Assembly (NCBI RefSeq): GCF_013366375.1
Contig: NZ_JABWMJ010000002.1
Span: 310,001 to 374,000, forward strand
DNA length: 64,000 nt
Direction: 5' to 3'
Source: Rhizobacter koreensis
GTDB taxonomy: Bacteria > Pseudomonadota > Gammaproteobacteria > Burkholderiales > Burkholderiaceae_C
This document shows, one piece after another, positions 36,199 to 48,051 of the stretch (positions within the stretch are counted from its first letter, which is position 1; each line of letters opens with the position of its first letter). Both the position numbers and the translations under genes were made by a program. The notes under the pieces are model-generated. The model did not search any database. It saw only the letters and a program-made list of their open reading frames with translations, and was not told the origin of the DNA.

Positions 36199-36202
<4 letters not shown>
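35405..36202 (-). CDS. trpA: Tryptophan synthase alpha subunit
   Basis: The 265-residue TIM barrel has the catalytic Glu49 and Asp60 exactly as numbered in E. coli ([15 protein letters not shown]). [13 protein letters not shown] and VGFGIRDG form the phosphate site. It cleaves indole-glycerol phosphate and passes indole to TrpB. Its start overlaps the trpB stop in ATGA, so the two subunits are translationally coupled. The order trpF-trpB-trpA-accD is typical of beta- and gammaproteobacteria in which the trp genes are split. Confidence 0.96.
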
Positions 36203-37449
<1,247 letters not shown>

Positions 37450-37470
37450 GAGAAAAGGCTTTCGAGAGGT

Positions 37471-38124
37471 TCAGGCCTCGGCGGCGGCGAGCCGGGCATC
37501 GGCTTCGCGAACCGCGTCGCAGAAGCGACGGATCGCGGCGGCGTCCTTGACGCCGCGGCTCGATTCGACGCCGGAGCTGACGTCAACGGCCCAGGGCCGT
37601 ACCTGCTCGATCGCGCGGATCACATTGGCAGCATGCAACCCACCAGACAAAACGACGGGACGCTGAACGCCGGGTGGAATGAGCGACCAATCGAAGACCT
37701 CTCCAGCGCCGCCATAACCTTCGACGTGGGCATCGAGGACGAAGCCGCGCGCCGTCGAAAAGCGGGCGGCGAAGTCTAGCAAATCGAACCCCGGCTGCAT
37801 CCGCGCCGCCTTGAGGTACGGGTGCAGGTGGCGCTCGCACTCGGCCGCGTCCTCGTCGCCATGGAACTGCAGCAGCATGCCGGGGATGGAATCGAGCACC
37901 GCGTCGATCTGCTCGTCGTCGGCGTTGACGAAAAGGCCCACCGGCGTCACGAACGGCGGCAGCCGCGCGGCGAGCGCACGCGCCGCAGCGACGCTGACGG
38001 CGCGCGGACTCGGCGGGTAGAACACGAGCCCGATCGCATCGGCGCCCGCCTCGACGGCCGCGTCTACGTCGGCCGGCTTGGTGACGCCGCAGATCTTGAT
38101 CCGGGTCCGGTCGGTCACCGTCAC
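37471..38124 (-). CDS. trpF: Phosphoribosylanthranilate isomerase
   Basis: The 217-residue stand-alone TrpF barrel has the catalytic cysteine in [11 protein letters not shown] (Cys12 region), the segment FYPPSPRAV, and the phosphate loop [12 protein letters not shown] near the end. It isomerises phosphoribosylanthranilate in tryptophan synthesis. In enterobacteria it is fused to TrpC; here it is separate and lies next to trpB. It sits 36 bases after truA. Confidence 0.95.
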   Translation of the reverse strand: MTVTDRTRIKICGVTKPADVDAAVEAGADAIGLVFYPPSPRAVSVAAARALAARLPPFVTPVGLFVNADDEQIDAVLDSIPGMLLQFHGDEDAAECERHLHPYLKAARMQPGFDLLDFAARFSTARGFVLDAHVEGYGGAGEVFDWSLIPPGVQRPVVLSGGLHAANVIRAIEQVRPWAVDVSSGVESSRGVKDAAAIRRFCDAVREADARLAAAEA

Positions 38125-38160
38125 GCGGGCGCCGCTCCCGACGCCGGGGCGTCGGCTGAC

Positions 38161-38946
38161 TCAGGGCAGCCAGTCGTCGGCTGCGGTGCGGTCGGGAATT
38201 GCATCGGCCGCATCGTAGTACGGCCCACGGAAGTAGAGCCCGTCAGGGGCGAACGTCGGCGCCGCGCGGGTGCGGTCGCGCGCGGCCAGCACTTGGCCGA
38301 GCCAGCCGGGCGCGCGCAGTCCGCTGCCGACGGCGACCAGCGAGCCCATGATGTTGCGCACCATGTGGTGCAGGAAGGCGTTGGCGTCGAACGCGAAGTG
38401 CCAGTAGGCACCGCGCTGCTCGATGCCGATCGCGCGCAGCACCTTCACGGGCGACGCCGCCTGGCACTCGGACGAACGGAATGCGCCGAAGTCGTGCTCG
38501 CCGAGGAGGCACTGTGCGGCGTCCTGCATGACGGCGAGGTCGAGGCGCCGGAACGACCAGCCGACGAGGCCGGCCTCGAGCGCCGGGCGCACCGGCGACT
38601 CGCGCAGCACGTAGACGTAGCGGCGGCCGCGTGCGCTGGCGCGCGAATGGAAGCTCGCCGGCACCGGCCGGCACCACTGCACCGCGATGTCGGGCGGCAG
38701 GAAGCGATTGGTGCCGCGCACCCACGAGCCGGGCGCGCGCGACACCTCGGTGTCGAAGTGGACGACTTGGTTCAGTGCATGCACGCCGGCGTCGGTGCGA
38801 CCGGCGCACGAGGTGCGCACCGGGCGGTCGGCGAACGCGGCGAGGGCCGCCTCGAGGCGGTCCTGCACCGTGTTGCCGTCGGGCTGGCTCTGCCAGCCGT
38901 GGTAGGCGACGCCGCGATAGCTGACGCCGAGCGCGATCCGCTGCAC
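38161..38946 (-). CDS. truA: tRNA pseudouridine(38-40) synthase
   Basis: The 261-residue protein has the catalytic Asp52 in SCAGRTDAGVHA, the early ALGVSYRGVAYHGWQ and the late FLHHMVRNIMGSLV, all TruA signatures. It makes pseudouridine in the anticodon arm of many tRNAs. It lies 28 bases after fimV, in the order fimV-truA-trpF seen in Burkholderiales and in Pseudomonas. Confidence 0.95.
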   Translation of the reverse strand: MQRIALGVSYRGVAYHGWQSQPDGNTVQDRLEAALAAFADRPVRTSCAGRTDAGVHALNQVVHFDTEVSRAPGSWVRGTNRFLPPDIAVQWCRPVPASFHSRASARGRRYVYVLRESPVRPALEAGLVGWSFRRLDLAVMQDAAQCLLGEHDFGAFRSSECQAASPVKVLRAIGIEQRGAYWHFAFDANAFLHHMVRNIMGSLVAVGSGLRAPGWLGQVLAARDRTRAAPTFAPDGLYFRGPYYDAADAIPDRTAADDWLP

Positions 38947-38974
38947 CGAACGAGCGGGCCAGCCGCGGGCCCGC

Positions 38975-41731
38975 TCAGCCGAGGCTGTCGAGCATGCGCT
39001 GCGCCTTGGCCTTGGTGCCGCCGGTGGCGGTCGTGAGGACTTCGCGCAGCAGCTCGCGGGCGCCGTCGTGGTCGCCGATGCGCTGGAACTCCTCGGCCAG
39101 CTCGAGCTTGCGGGCGAGCGGGTCGGGGCCGCTGCCGTCGTCGACGAACGGCAGGCCGAGCGCGTCGTCGTCGGTGGCCGGCGCGGCGCTCGGCGCCGGC
39201 GCGTCGGCCGGCTTGTCGAGGTCGAGCGTGAAGCCCGAGAGGTCGAAGTTCAGCGGCTCGTTGCGCAGATCCGGGCCCGCGGGGCGCGGGGCGCCGCCGG
39301 CGAGCGGCATCTTCAGCGTCGACGGCGCGAATGCGTCGGAGCTTGCCGCAGTCGCCGGGGCCGACGCCGGCGGCAGCGTCGGCTCCAGCGGCATCGTCTG
39401 CGACGGCGAGCCGGCGTTCGGGTCGTCGAGGTCGAAGTCGACCGTCGCGAACATGCTGTCGGTCGCCGGCACCGACGAGATCGAGGTCGGCGCGAACGAG
39501 GCCGGCATCGAGTCGAACGACTGCGGCAGCGTGCTGGCGCCGAGCGGCTCGGTCGGCGGGCCGGCGTCGGCGTCGCGCGAGTCGCCGTGCGACGGCGCAC
39601 CGCCGGCCTGGTAGAGCGGGTTCTCGGGGTCGATCTGCGCGCCGAGCTCCTGGGCTCGCGCCCAGTCTTCGCCCTGGCCGTGCGTCAGCCCGTAGAGCTG
39701 CGTCGCCAGGACCTCGAAGCCCTTGGTGTCGCGGCGCTTGGCGTAGACCTCGAGCAGCTTGGTGCGGATCGCCAGGCGATCCGGCGTGCTGCGCATCGCC
39801 TCCTTGAGGATCTCCTCGGCCTGCAGGTCGCGGCCGTAGGCGAGATAGACATCGGCCTCGGCCACCGGATCCACGTCACCGATCGCGTCGAGCTGGCTCA
39901 GCGAGTACGTCATCGACGACGAGCTCGCCCCCGACTCGCGGGTATCGATGCGCTGACCGCCGCTCGCGCCGAAGAACGAATCGGGCTGCAGGCGACTCTC
40001 GAGGAACGAGGTCTCGCTGGTCTCCTTCTTCGGGCGCTTGGCGTAGCGATACGCGCCGTAGCCGGCAAGCAGCAGCACGACCGCACCGAGGCCGAGCACC
40101 AGCGGGTTGTCCTGGAAGAGGCTGCCGAGCAGGCTCGGCTCCTCGGCGGCAGGCGTGGGAGCCGTGACCGGCGCACGGGCGACCCCGGCCGGCGCACTGC
40201 CGGCACGTGCAGCCGAGGCCGCGGACGCCGCCGGAGCGGTCGCGACGACGCTGCCCGGCGCCGACGCCGCCGAGGCCGCACCGGCCAGCGGCGGCAGCGG
40301 CGCGACCGCGCTGGCGGGGCCGGCGACGCCCGGCAGCGCGGGTGCCGTGGCGGTCGTACCCGGTGTCGCGGTCGTCGCACCCGGCGCCGGAGTCGCTGTG
40401 CCGGTGCTGGCGGGCGGCACCGCCGTTGCGGAGCCGGTGGCACCCGGCGTGACGCTTCCGGGCGCCGCGGGGATCGTCGCCGGCGCCGTCGGTGCCGCAG
40501 CCGTGGTCGTCGGCGGCGTCGCCGCGCTCCCGGCAGCGCCGCCGCGCAGGTCGTTAATGGCGCGCGTCAGCTCGTTGACGCGGCGTTGCGCCTCGGCGAG
40601 CTCGCGCTCCTTCGAGATGCGTTCTTCCTCGGCCGAGCGCGCCGGCGCCCCGCCCTTGCTGAGCGTCAGCCGATCCGGTGACGGCGCCGCGCCCTGCCGG
40701 CGATCGTCGATCGACGCCTGCACGCTGCCGCCCGACTGGCGGGGGCTGTCGGCCGGCGGGGTCGCCGGCGTGCTGCCGGCCAGGCGCTGGCGGTAGGTGC
40801 CGAAATCGGCGCTCTGCGCCGTGATGATCTGGCGCGCCTGGCTCGGCGGAATGCCTTGTGCGTCGGCGGCCGACGGGACGGTCAGCACCGCACCCGCCTT
40901 GAGGCGGTTGATGTTGTCGTTGATGAACGCCTGCGGGTTCGCGCGATAGAGCGCGGCCAGCATCTGTTCGAGCGAGACGCCGCTCGGCAGCGTGCGCGAC
41001 GCGATGCGCGAGAGCGAATCGCCGGGGCGGACGCGAACCGCGTCGCCAGCGCCAGCCGCGGGCGCGGTCGGCGCGGCGGCGCGCGTCGGCGCGTCGACCG
41101 GCGCGGCGGCACGTTGGGCGGCGCGCTCGGCGGCGCGTGCGTCGCGGGCGGCACGTGCCGCCTCGCGAGCGGCCTCACGGGCGGCCGTGCGCGCAGGGTC
41201 CTCGGTGTCACGCGCGACCGGCGGCAGCGGACGTGCCACGGGGGCCGCTTCGCGCGGCAGCGGCGCGAAGGCCGGGGGCGTCGGGGCAGGCGCGGGCTGG
41301 GCGCGTGCGACGTTCGCCGGCGGATCGAACAGCAGCGTGTATTCGCGCACCAGGCGGCCCGTCGCCCACGAGATCTCGAGGATCACGTCGACGAACGGCT
41401 CCTGCACGCCGCGGTCGCTCATCAGGCGCACGAACATGCGGCCGTCGCCGCGGCGCTGCAGCACCGCCTGGGTTCCCGGCAGCACCGGGTTGTATTCGAC
41501 GCCGGCGGCGCGGTAGGCCTCGGGCGGCGCGACGCGGATCCGGAGGTTGGCCGATTCCTCGGCCGAGATGCTGGTGATCTCGATCTCGGCACGCAGCGCT
41601 TCGCCGAGCGCCGACTGCACGGAAAGCCTGCCGAGGCCCAATGCGGACGCGAGCGGGCTGGCCAGGCTGAGCGTCGCCGCAGCGATCGCAGTCAGGGCCA
41701 GACGCCCAGCAGACTTCGTATTTCTCTTCAA
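38975..41731 (-). CDS. fimV: FimV/HubP-type polar peptidoglycan-binding protein
   Basis: From a TTG at 41731 the protein has 918 residues: a Sec signal (KRNTKSAGRLAL... ending ASALG), the conserved N-terminal domain (LGRLSVQSALGEALRAEIEI), a LysM domain (about residues 235-290, VRPGDSLSRIASRTL), an Ala, Thr and Pro-rich low-complexity stretch, one membrane helix (LVLGLGAVVLLLAGYGAYRYA), and an acidic cytoplasmic part with TPR-like helices, ending in the FimV C-terminal domain. FimV/HubP organises the cell pole and type IV pilus assembly. The TTG is supported by GGGAG five bases upstream; the ATG at 41767 would add 12 residues before the signal. A good sigma-70 promoter lies 64 bases upstream. 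Confidence 0.93.
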   Translation of the reverse strand: MKRNTKSAGRLALTAIAAATLSLASPLASALGLGRLSVQSALGEALRAEIEITSISAEESANLRIRVAPPEAYRAAGVEYNPVLPGTQAVLQRRGDGRMFVRLMSDRGVQEPFVDVILEISWATGRLVREYTLLFDPPANVARAQPAPAPTPPAFAPLPREAAPVARPLPPVARDTEDPARTAAREAAREAARAARDARAAERAAQRAAAPVDAPTRAAAPTAPAAGAGDAVRVRPGDSLSRIASRTLPSGVSLEQMLAALYRANPQAFINDNINRLKAGAVLTVPSAADAQGIPPSQARQIITAQSADFGTYRQRLAGSTPATPPADSPRQSGGSVQASIDDRRQGAAPSPDRLTLSKGGAPARSAEEERISKERELAEAQRRVNELTRAINDLRGGAAGSAATPPTTTAAAPTAPATIPAAPGSVTPGATGSATAVPPASTGTATPAPGATTATPGTTATAPALPGVAGPASAVAPLPPLAGAASAASAPGSVVATAPAASAASAARAGSAPAGVARAPVTAPTPAAEEPSLLGSLFQDNPLVLGLGAVVLLLAGYGAYRYAKRPKKETSETSFLESRLQPDSFFGASGGQRIDTRESGASSSSMTYSLSQLDAIGDVDPVAEADVYLAYGRDLQAEEILKEAMRSTPDRLAIRTKLLEVYAKRRDTKGFEVLATQLYGLTHGQGEDWARAQELGAQIDPENPLYQAGGAPSHGDSRDADAGPPTEPLGASTLPQSFDSMPASFAPTSISSVPATDSMFATVDFDLDDPNAGSPSQTMPLEPTLPPASAPATAASSDAFAPSTLKMPLAGGAPRPAGPDLRNEPLNFDLSGFTLDLDKPADAPAPSAAPATDDDALGLPFVDDGSGPDPLARKLELAEEFQRIGDHDGARELLREVLTTATGGTKAKAQRMLDSLG

Positions 41732-41735
41732 GGCG

Positions 41736-41740
41736 TCTCC
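41736..41740 (-). promoter_or_regulatory. Ribosome binding site deciding the fimV TTG start
   Basis: GGAG on the minus strand (41740-41737) is five bases before the TTG at 41731. It favours a start giving MKRNTKSAG, a normal signal-peptide n-region. Confidence 0.5.
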
Positions 41741-41794
41741 CAGATGGACGGTTCGCGCGCAGGCCATAGCCGCGCCCAGGCCGAGGTGGAAATC

Positions 41795-41823
41795 ACCATA
41801 GCATCAGCCAGATAGGGTAACAA
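41795..41823 (-). promoter_or_regulatory. Sigma-70 promoter of fimV and the genes behind it
   Basis: On the minus strand TTGTTA (41823-41818) and TATGGT (41800-41795) are separated by exactly 17 bases. The predicted transcript begins near 41788 and has a leader of about 57 bases. It is the clearest promoter in the window and probably drives fimV-truA-trpFBA and perhaps genes beyond. Confidence 0.6.
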
Positions 41824-41936
41824 GCTCATGCAATGGCTGACGTTCAGCCCAAGCCGGCGAGCGCGCGATCTGCACGCTCGTGTTGCGGGGCAACAACGCG
41901 ATTTCGGCCCACGCGAACGCGCGGGAGCGGCGCCCG

Positions 41937-43067
41937 TCAGCCGGCCGAGCCGGTCAGCACGATGCGCAGCATGCGCCGAAGCGGCTCTGCCGCACCCCAC
42001 AGCAACTGATCGCCCACCGTGAACGCACCCAGGTAGGTCGGCCCCATCGCGAGCTTGCGGAGGCGTCCGACCGGGATCTGCATGGTCCCGCTCACCGCGA
42101 CCGGCGTGAGCTCGCGCACCGAGGCGGCACGCGTGTTCGGCACCACCTTCGCCCAGGCGTTGTCGGCAGCGATCATCGACTCAATGTCGGCCAGGGGCAC
42201 GTCGGACTTGAGCTTGATCGTGAGCGACTGGCTGTGGCTGCGCATCGCGCCGATGCGCACGCAGATCGAGTCGATCGGCACCACCTCGTCGCCGCTACGA
42301 CCGAGGATCTTGTTGGTCTCGGCGCCGCCCTTCCACTCCTCGAGGCTGGTGCCGTCGCCGCGATCGACGTCGATCCAGGGGATGAGGTTGCCGCCGAGCG
42401 GCACGCCGAAGTGCGCCGTCTCGGCCTCCGACATCGAGCGCTGGCGGTCGACGACGCGACGGTCGATCTCAAGGATCGCCGACTTCGGATCGTCGAGCAG
42501 GTCGCGCACCTCGGCGTTGAGCGTGCCGTACTGGGTGAGCAGCTCGCGCATGTGCTGCGCGCCGCCGCCCGACGCCGCCTGGTAGGTGGTGCAGGTCATC
42601 CACTCGACGAGGTCGGCCTTAAACAGCGCGCCGACGCCCATCAGCATGCAGCTGACGGTGCAGTTGCCGCCGATGTAGTTCTTGACGCCGCGCGCGAGCG
42701 CGTCCTTGATCACCGGCAGGTTGACCGGGTCGAGCACGATCACCGAGTCGTCCTGCATGCGCAGGGTCTTGGCCGCGTCGATCCAGTAGCCGTTCCAGCC
42801 TGCGGCGCGCAGGCGCCCGTAGACGTCCTTGGTGTACTCGCCGCCCTGCGCGGTGACGATGATCTCGCAGCGCTTGAGCGCCTCGAGGTCGTACGCGTCC
42901 CGCAGCTTCGTCTCGTTGCGCGCGAACGAGGGCGCGGCGCCGCCGGCGTTGCTGGTGCTGAAGAAGACCGGTTCGATGAGATCGAAGTCGCCTTCGGCTT
43001 GCATGCGCTCGAGCAGGACCGAGCCGACCATGCCGCGCCAGCCAACCAAACCCGTGAGTGTCGTCAT
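41937..43067 (-). CDS. asd: Aspartate-semialdehyde dehydrogenase
   Basis: The 376-residue protein has the NADP loop [12 protein letters not shown] and the catalytic Cys135 in [10 protein letters not shown], the same number as in E. coli Asd. The late catalytic histidine region reads [12 protein letters not shown]. It reduces aspartyl phosphate to the semialdehyde for lysine, threonine and methionine synthesis and for diaminopimelate. It lies 82 bases after leuB and 113 bases before the fimV promoter. The leuB-asd-fimV order is typical of beta- and gammaproteobacteria. Confidence 0.96.
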   Translation of the reverse strand: MTTLTGLVGWRGMVGSVLLERMQAEGDFDLIEPVFFSTSNAGGAAPSFARNETKLRDAYDLEALKRCEIIVTAQGGEYTKDVYGRLRAAGWNGYWIDAAKTLRMQDDSVIVLDPVNLPVIKDALARGVKNYIGGNCTVSCMLMGVGALFKADLVEWMTCTTYQAASGGGAQHMRELLTQYGTLNAEVRDLLDDPKSAILEIDRRVVDRQRSMSEAETAHFGVPLGGNLIPWIDVDRGDGTSLEEWKGGAETNKILGRSGDEVVPIDSICVRIGAMRSHSQSLTIKLKSDVPLADIESMIAADNAWAKVVPNTRAASVRELTPVAVSGTMQIPVGRLRKLAMGPTYLGAFTVGDQLLWGAAEPLRRMLRIVLTGSAG

Positions 43068-43149
43068 TCGTCGCTCCTACAGTAGAAATGGAGTCTTCGA
43101 CCGCCCGGCTCTGCGTGCCGGCGGACGGACGCGACGAGCCGGTGCGGCC

Positions 43150-44253
43150 TTAGGCTTTGGTAATCCCGGTGGTGCGGCCGAGCGCGGCAACGACGGCGTC
43201 GCCCATCGTGCGGGTGCCGATCGCGCGCTCGCCGGAGCCGGCGATGTCAGCCGTGCGGTGGCCGCTGGCGAGGACCTCGCGCACCGCCGCCTCGACGCGG
43301 TTGGCCGCGTCGGCGTGGTCGAGCGAGTAGCGCAGCAGCATGGCGAGGGAGAGGATTGTAGCGAGCGGGTTCGCCACGTCGCGGCCGGCGATGTCCGGCG
43401 CGCTGCCGTGGCTCGGCTCGTAAAGGCCCTTGCCGCTCGAATCGAGCGACGCCGACGGCAGCATGCCGATCGAGCCGGTCAGCATCGCCGCCTCGTCCGA
43501 CAGGATGTCGCCGAACATGTTGCCGGTGACGATCACGTCGAAGCTCTTGGGTGCGCGCACCAGCTGCATCGCCGCGTTGTCGACGTACAGGTGGTCGAGC
43601 GTCACGTCGGGGTACTCGGCGTGCACCTCCGTGACCACGTCCTTCCAGAACTGGAAGGTCTCGAGCACGTTGGCTTTGTCGACGCTGGTGAGCCGCTTGT
43701 TGCGACCGCGCGCGGCGCGGAACGCCACGTGGGCGATGCGTTCGATCTCGGGGCGCGTGTAGCGCATCGTGTCGAACGCCTCGTCGGCGCCCGCAAACGC
43801 GCCGTCCGGCGCGGCCCGGCGGCCACGCGGCTGGCCGAAGTAGATGTCGCCGGTGAGCTCGCGAATGATCAGGATGTCGAGGCCGGCGACGAGCTCGGGC
43901 TTGAGGCTCGATGCCGCCGTGAGTTCGGGGTAGCAGATCGCCGGCCGCAGGTTGGCGAAGAGGCCGAGCTCCTTGCGCAGGCCGAGGATCGCCTGCTCCG
44001 GGCGCAGGCGCCGCTCGAGCTTGTCGTATTTCCAGTCGCCGACCGCACCGAACAGCACCGCGTCGGCCACCTTGGCGAGCGCCAGCGTCTCGGGAGGCAG
44101 CGGGTGGCCGTACGCGTCGTAGGCGGCACCGCCGACCAGCGCCTCTTCGGTCGTGACGTCGAGCTCGAGCGCGTCGACCACGCGCAGCGCCTGGGCCACG
44201 ATCTCGGGGCCGATGCCGTCACCGGCGAGAACGGCGATCTTCTTGGTCGTCAT
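43150..44253 (-). CDS. leuB: 3-isopropylmalate dehydrogenase
   Basis: The 367-residue protein has the family signatures [12 protein letters not shown], the substrate loop [14 protein letters not shown], the lysine region [10 protein letters not shown] and the metal and NAD-binding [15 protein letters not shown]. It oxidatively decarboxylates 3-isopropylmalate in leucine synthesis. It follows leuD by 40 bases in the order leuC-leuD-leuB, so all three genes may share a transcript. Confidence 0.97.
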   Translation of the reverse strand: MTTKKIAVLAGDGIGPEIVAQALRVVDALELDVTTEEALVGGAAYDAYGHPLPPETLALAKVADAVLFGAVGDWKYDKLERRLRPEQAILGLRKELGLFANLRPAICYPELTAASSLKPELVAGLDILIIRELTGDIYFGQPRGRRAAPDGAFAGADEAFDTMRYTRPEIERIAHVAFRAARGRNKRLTSVDKANVLETFQFWKDVVTEVHAEYPDVTLDHLYVDNAAMQLVRAPKSFDVIVTGNMFGDILSDEAAMLTGSIGMLPSASLDSSGKGLYEPSHGSAPDIAGRDVANPLATILSLAMLLRYSLDHADAANRVEAAVREVLASGHRTADIAGSGERAIGTRTMGDAVVAALGRTTGITKA

Positions 44254-44293
44254 GCGGCGCTTTCGTGAGGGAGGTCCTGCGGCACGCGCGCGC

Positions 44294-44938
44294 TCACAGC
44301 CGGTTCGCGAGCCAGGGCTTCGCGAGCAGCCGTTCGGCCTCGAAGGCGCGGATCTTGTCGGCGTGACGCAGCGTGAGCGCGACGTCGTCGTAGCCGCCGA
44401 GCAGGCAGTACTTGCGGAACGGCTCGATGTCGAACGCGATCTCGCCGCCGTCGGGCTTGACGATCACCTGGCGTTCGAGGTCGATCGTGAGCTGGTAGCC
44501 GACGAACGCCGCCACCTCGTCGAACAGGCGGCTCACCTGCGCTTCCGGCAGCACGATCGGCAAGAGGCCATTCTTGAAGCAGTTGTTGAAGAAGATGTCG
44601 GCGAAGCTCGGCGCGATCAGCGCGCGAAAGCCGTACTGCTCGAGCGCCCACGGGGCGTGCTCCCGCGACGAGCCGCAGCCGAAGTTCTTGCGCGCGAGCA
44701 GGATCGATGCACCCTGGTAGCGCGGCTGGTTCAGCACGAAGTCCGGGTTGGGTCGGCGCGACGCCGGGTCCTGCCCCGGCTCTCCGACGTCGAGGTAGCG
44801 CCAGCCGTCGAACAGGTTGGGCCCGAAGCCGGCCTTGCGGATCGACTTCAGGAACTGCTTGGGGATGATCGCGTCGGTGTCGACGTTCTCGCGATCCATC
44901 GGGGCGACGACGCCGGTATGCACGCGAAACGGGTTCAT
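44294..44938 (-). CDS. leuD: 3-isopropylmalate dehydratase small subunit
   Basis: The 214-residue swivel-domain protein has the start [25 protein letters not shown]-type signature ([16 protein letters not shown]) and the substrate-binding [14 protein letters not shown]. It forms isopropylmalate isomerase with LeuC. It lies 61 bases after leuC on the same strand. Its length is normal for the bacterial LeuD1 type. Confidence 0.96.
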   Translation of the reverse strand: MNPFRVHTGVVAPMDRENVDTDAIIPKQFLKSIRKAGFGPNLFDGWRYLDVGEPGQDPASRRPNPDFVLNQPRYQGASILLARKNFGCGSSREHAPWALEQYGFRALIAPSFADIFFNNCFKNGLLPIVLPEAQVSRLFDEVAAFVGYQLTIDLERQVIVKPDGGEIAFDIEPFRKYCLLGGYDDVALTLRHADKIRAFEAERLLAKPWLANRL

Positions 44939-44999
44939 GGCGGACTCGGACGAAAGAAGATGGGACGACGACGGCGACCGGACCGGCCGGCCTGCCGCG

Positions 45000-46409
45000 T
45001 CAGGCGAGCTGGGCGACGTCGACGAAGTGGCCTTCGATCGCGGCCGCGGCGGCCATCGCCGGGCTCACGAGGTGGGTGCGGCCGCCGGCGCCCTGACGGC
45101 CCTCGAAGTTGCGGTTGCTGGTCGAGGCGCAGCGCTCGCCGGGGTCGAGCCGGTCGGCGTTCATCGCCAGGCACATCGAGCAGCCGGGCTCGCGCCACTC
45201 GAATCCGGCCGCCTTGAAGACGTCGTCGAGCCCCTCGCGCTCGGCCTGCTGCTTCACGAGGCCCGAGCCGGGCACGACCATGGCGAGCTTGACGCTCGGC
45301 GCGACGCGCGCGCCGAGGCGGCGCACCACGGCAGCGGCCTCGCGCAGGTCCTCGATGCGCGAGTTGGTGCACGAGCCGATGAACACCTTGTCGATGTGGA
45401 TGTCGGTGACCGGCTTGTTCGGCACGAGCGCCATGTAGGTGAGCGCGCGCTCGATCGCGTCGCGCTTGCCCGGGTCCTTTTCGCGATCGGGGTCGGGCAC
45501 GCGGCCGTCGACCGACACCACCATCTCGGGCGAGGTGCCCCAGGTGACCTGCGGGCGCAGCGTCGACGCGTCGAGCGTGACGACGGCATCCCAATGCGCG
45601 TCCGGGTCGGAGTGCAGCGTCGACCAGTAGCGCCGTGCCAGGTCCCACTCGGCGCCCTTGGGGCTGTACGGACGGCCTTCGATGTAGGCGAGCGTGATCT
45701 CGTCGACCGCGACCAGGCCGGCGCGAGCGCCCGCCTCGATCGCCATGTTGCAGACCGTCATGCGGCCTTCCATGCTGAGCGCACGGATCACCGGGCCGGC
45801 GAACTCGATGGTGTAGCCGGTGCCGCCGGCGGTGCCGATCTTGCCGATGATCGCGAGCACCACGTCCTTGGCGCTGCAGCCGCGCGGCAGCACGCCGTCG
45901 ACGCGGATCAGCATGTTCTTCGCCTTGCGCGCGAGCAGCGTCTGCGTGGCGAGCACGTGCTCGACCTCGCTGGTGCCGATGCCGTGGGCGAGCGCGCCGA
46001 ACGCGCCGTGGGTCGACGTGTGCGAGTCGCCGCAGACCACCGTCATGCCCGGCAGCGTCGCGCCCTGCTCCGGGCCGATCACGTGGACGATGCCCTGGCG
46101 CACGTCGTTCATCTTGAACTGCGTGATGCCGGTCCGGTCGCAGTTGGCGTCGAGGGTGTCGACCTGAAGCTTGGAGACCGGATCGGCGATGCCGTGCGAG
46201 CGGTCGGTGGTCGGCACGTTGTGGTCGCTGACCGCGAGGTTCGCCGACAGGCGCCAGACCTTGCGGCCGGCCATGTCGAGACCGTCGAACGCCTGCGGGC
46301 TGGTCACCTCGTGCAGGAGGTGACGGTCGATGTAGAGCACCGCGGTACCGTCGGGCTCGCTGTGCACGACGTGCTCGTCCCAGATCTTGTCGTACAGCGT
46401 GCGGCCCAT
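45000..46409 (-). CDS. leuC: 3-isopropylmalate dehydratase large subunit
   Basis: The 469-residue aconitase-family protein carries the [4Fe-4S] cluster, with cysteine motifs GSCTNSR and CSMCLAMN in the C-terminal half. Early signatures are [29 protein letters not shown] and [12 protein letters not shown]. It isomerises 2- to 3-isopropylmalate with LeuD. A likely -10 box (TAAAAT, minus strand, 46447-46442) lies 33 bases before its start, without a clear -35. Confidence 0.97.
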   Translation of the reverse strand: MGRTLYDKIWDEHVVHSEPDGTAVLYIDRHLLHEVTSPQAFDGLDMAGRKVWRLSANLAVSDHNVPTTDRSHGIADPVSKLQVDTLDANCDRTGITQFKMNDVRQGIVHVIGPEQGATLPGMTVVCGDSHTSTHGAFGALAHGIGTSEVEHVLATQTLLARKAKNMLIRVDGVLPRGCSAKDVVLAIIGKIGTAGGTGYTIEFAGPVIRALSMEGRMTVCNMAIEAGARAGLVAVDEITLAYIEGRPYSPKGAEWDLARRYWSTLHSDPDAHWDAVVTLDASTLRPQVTWGTSPEMVVSVDGRVPDPDREKDPGKRDAIERALTYMALVPNKPVTDIHIDKVFIGSCTNSRIEDLREAAAVVRRLGARVAPSVKLAMVVPGSGLVKQQAEREGLDDVFKAAGFEWREPGCSMCLAMNADRLDPGERCASTSNRNFEGRQGAGGRTHLVSPAMAAAAAIEGHFVDVAQLA

Positions 46410-46737
46410 CGCGCTCTTGCCTCTCGAACGGAAAACCGCCGATTTTAGGGCTTCACGATGGTGCGGCCGTGCCTCCGGTCATTCACGACGCGGATGCGGG
46501 CATTCGGGCCGGCCACCGGCGCGCGGCGGCGGTGCGCAGCGGAGCGCAAGATCAGCGAAGCGAAGCAAGTGCCCTGCCTGCATTCGCTTGTCCCGCGCGC
46601 CGCCGGAGCTCTCGCACGAAAAAAGGCACGCCTGGGCCGTGCCTTCTCTCGTCGCGATCACGTCGCAGGCGGTGCCCTCATCGCTCGGGTCGGTGTGGAA
46701 CCCACCTCGCAAAGTGGCCTGGCGGAGCGCTCCGCGC
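46410..46737. other. Intergenic region between gltA and leuC
   Basis: This stretch of 328 bases holds the gltA terminator (46617-46645) and, next to leuC, a candidate -10 box at 46442-46447. I see no gene; the short frames here look random. Any leucine-responsive control of leuCDB would have to lie here, but no leader peptide with a run of leucine codons is evident. Confidence 0.5.
46617..46645 (-). terminator. Rho-independent terminator after gltA
   Basis: On the minus strand AAGGCACG (46645-46638) and CGTGCCTT (46630-46623) form a perfect stem with a 7-base loop, followed by a run of T. It lies 92 bases after the gltA stop and ends the sdh-gltA transcript. Confidence 0.88.
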
Positions 46738-48051
46738 TCAGCCGCGCTGCTCGATCGGCTTGAGCGTGCGCGCGGTCGCGCCGGTGTAGAGCTGGCGCGG
46801 GCGGCCGATCTTGTACTCGGGGTCGGCGATCATCTCGTTGAGTTGGGCGATCCAGCCCACCGTGCGCGCGAGCGCGAACACCGCCGTGAAGAGGCTCACC
46901 GGAATGCCGATCGCGCGCTGCACGATGCCCGAGTAGAAGTCGACGTTCGGGTAGAGCTTGCGGGCGACGAAGTACTCGTCCTCGAGCGCGATCTTCTCGA
47001 GCGACATCGCGAGCTTGAAGATCGGGTCGTCGTGCAGGCCGAGGGTGTCGAGCACCTCGTGGCAGGTCTCGCGCATCAGCTTGGCGCGCGGGTCGTAGTT
47101 CTTGTAGACGCGGTGCCCGAAGCCCATCAGCTTGATGCCCGAGCTCTTGTCCTTCACCTGACGCACGAACTCGCCGATCTTCTCGACGCCGCCCATGCGG
47201 TGCACGTCCTCGAGCATGTTGAGGGCGGCCTCATTGGCGCCGCCGTGCGCCGGTCCCCAGAGGCACGCGACCCCTGCGGCGATGGCCGCGAACGGATTGG
47301 TGCCCGACGAGCCGCACAGCCGCACGGTCGACGTCGACGCGTTCTGCTCGTGATCGGCGTGGAGGATGAAGATGCGGTCCATCGCGCGCACCAGCACCTC
47401 GTTGGGCGTGTACTCCTCGCACGGCGTCGCGAACATCATCCGCATGAAGTTGCCGGCGTACGTGAGATCGTTCTTCGGGTAGATGTACGGCTGGCCGATG
47501 GTGTACTTGTAGGCCATCGCCACCAGCGTCGGCATCTTGGCGATCAGCCGGATCGCCGAGATCTCGCGGTGCTCGGCGTTATGGATGTCGGTGCTGTCGT
47601 GATAGAAGGCCGACAGCGCCCCCACCAGGCCGGTCATGATCGCCATCGGGTGGGCATCGCGCCGGAAGCCGCGCAGGAAGAACTGCATCTGCTCGTTGAC
47701 CATCGTGTGGTTGGTCACGAGCTTGGTGAAGTCGTCGCGCTCCTTCTGGTTCGGCAGTTCGCCCTTGAGCAGCAGGTAGCAGGTCTCGAGGTAGTTGCAG
47801 TTCTGCGCCAGCTGCTCGATCGGGTAGCCGCGATACAGCAGCTCGCCCTTGTCGCCGTCGATGTACGTAATCGTCGAGTTGCACGACGCGGTCGACAGGA
47901 ACCCGGGGTCGTAGGTGAACTTGCCGGTCTGCGCGTAGAGCTTGCGGATGTCGATGACGTCCGGGCCCACCGTGCCGTTGTAGATCGGCAGGTCCATCGA
48001 CGGACTGCCGTCCGAAAAGGTCAGCGTTGCTTTCACGTCGGACGGGCTCAT
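46738..48051 (-). CDS. gltA: Citrate synthase (type II)
   Basis: The 437-residue hexameric-type citrate synthase has the N-terminal domain found in Gram-negative NADH-sensitive enzymes (start [15 protein letters not shown], then [20 protein letters not shown]). The active-site segments are GPAHGGANE and [16 protein letters not shown]. It condenses oxaloacetate with acetyl-CoA. Its start overlaps the sdhE stop in ATGA, so it is part of the sdh operon, an arrangement common in Burkholderiales. Confidence 0.97.
   Translation of the reverse strand: MSPSDVKATLTFSDGSPSMDLPIYNGTVGPDVIDIRKLYAQTGKFTYDPGFLSTASCNSTITYIDGDKGELLYRGYPIEQLAQNCNYLETCYLLLKGELPNQKERDDFTKLVTNHTMVNEQMQFFLRGFRRDAHPMAIMTGLVGALSAFYHDSTDIHNAEHREISAIRLIAKMPTLVAMAYKYTIGQPYIYPKNDLTYAGNFMRMMFATPCEEYTPNEVLVRAMDRIFILHADHEQNASTSTVRLCGSSGTNPFAAIAAGVACLWGPAHGGANEAALNMLEDVHRMGGVEKIGEFVRQVKDKSSGIKLMGFGHRVYKNYDPRAKLMRETCHEVLDTLGLHDDPIFKLAMSLEKIALEDEYFVARKLYPNVDFYSGIVQRAIGIPVSLFTAVFALARTVGWIAQLNEMIADPEYKIGRPRQLYTGATARTLKPIEQRG

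Noticed and set aside
46458-46789. Short plus-strand frames between leuC and gltA
   Set aside because: They cross a terminator and run antisense into gltA; no ribosome site and no family.
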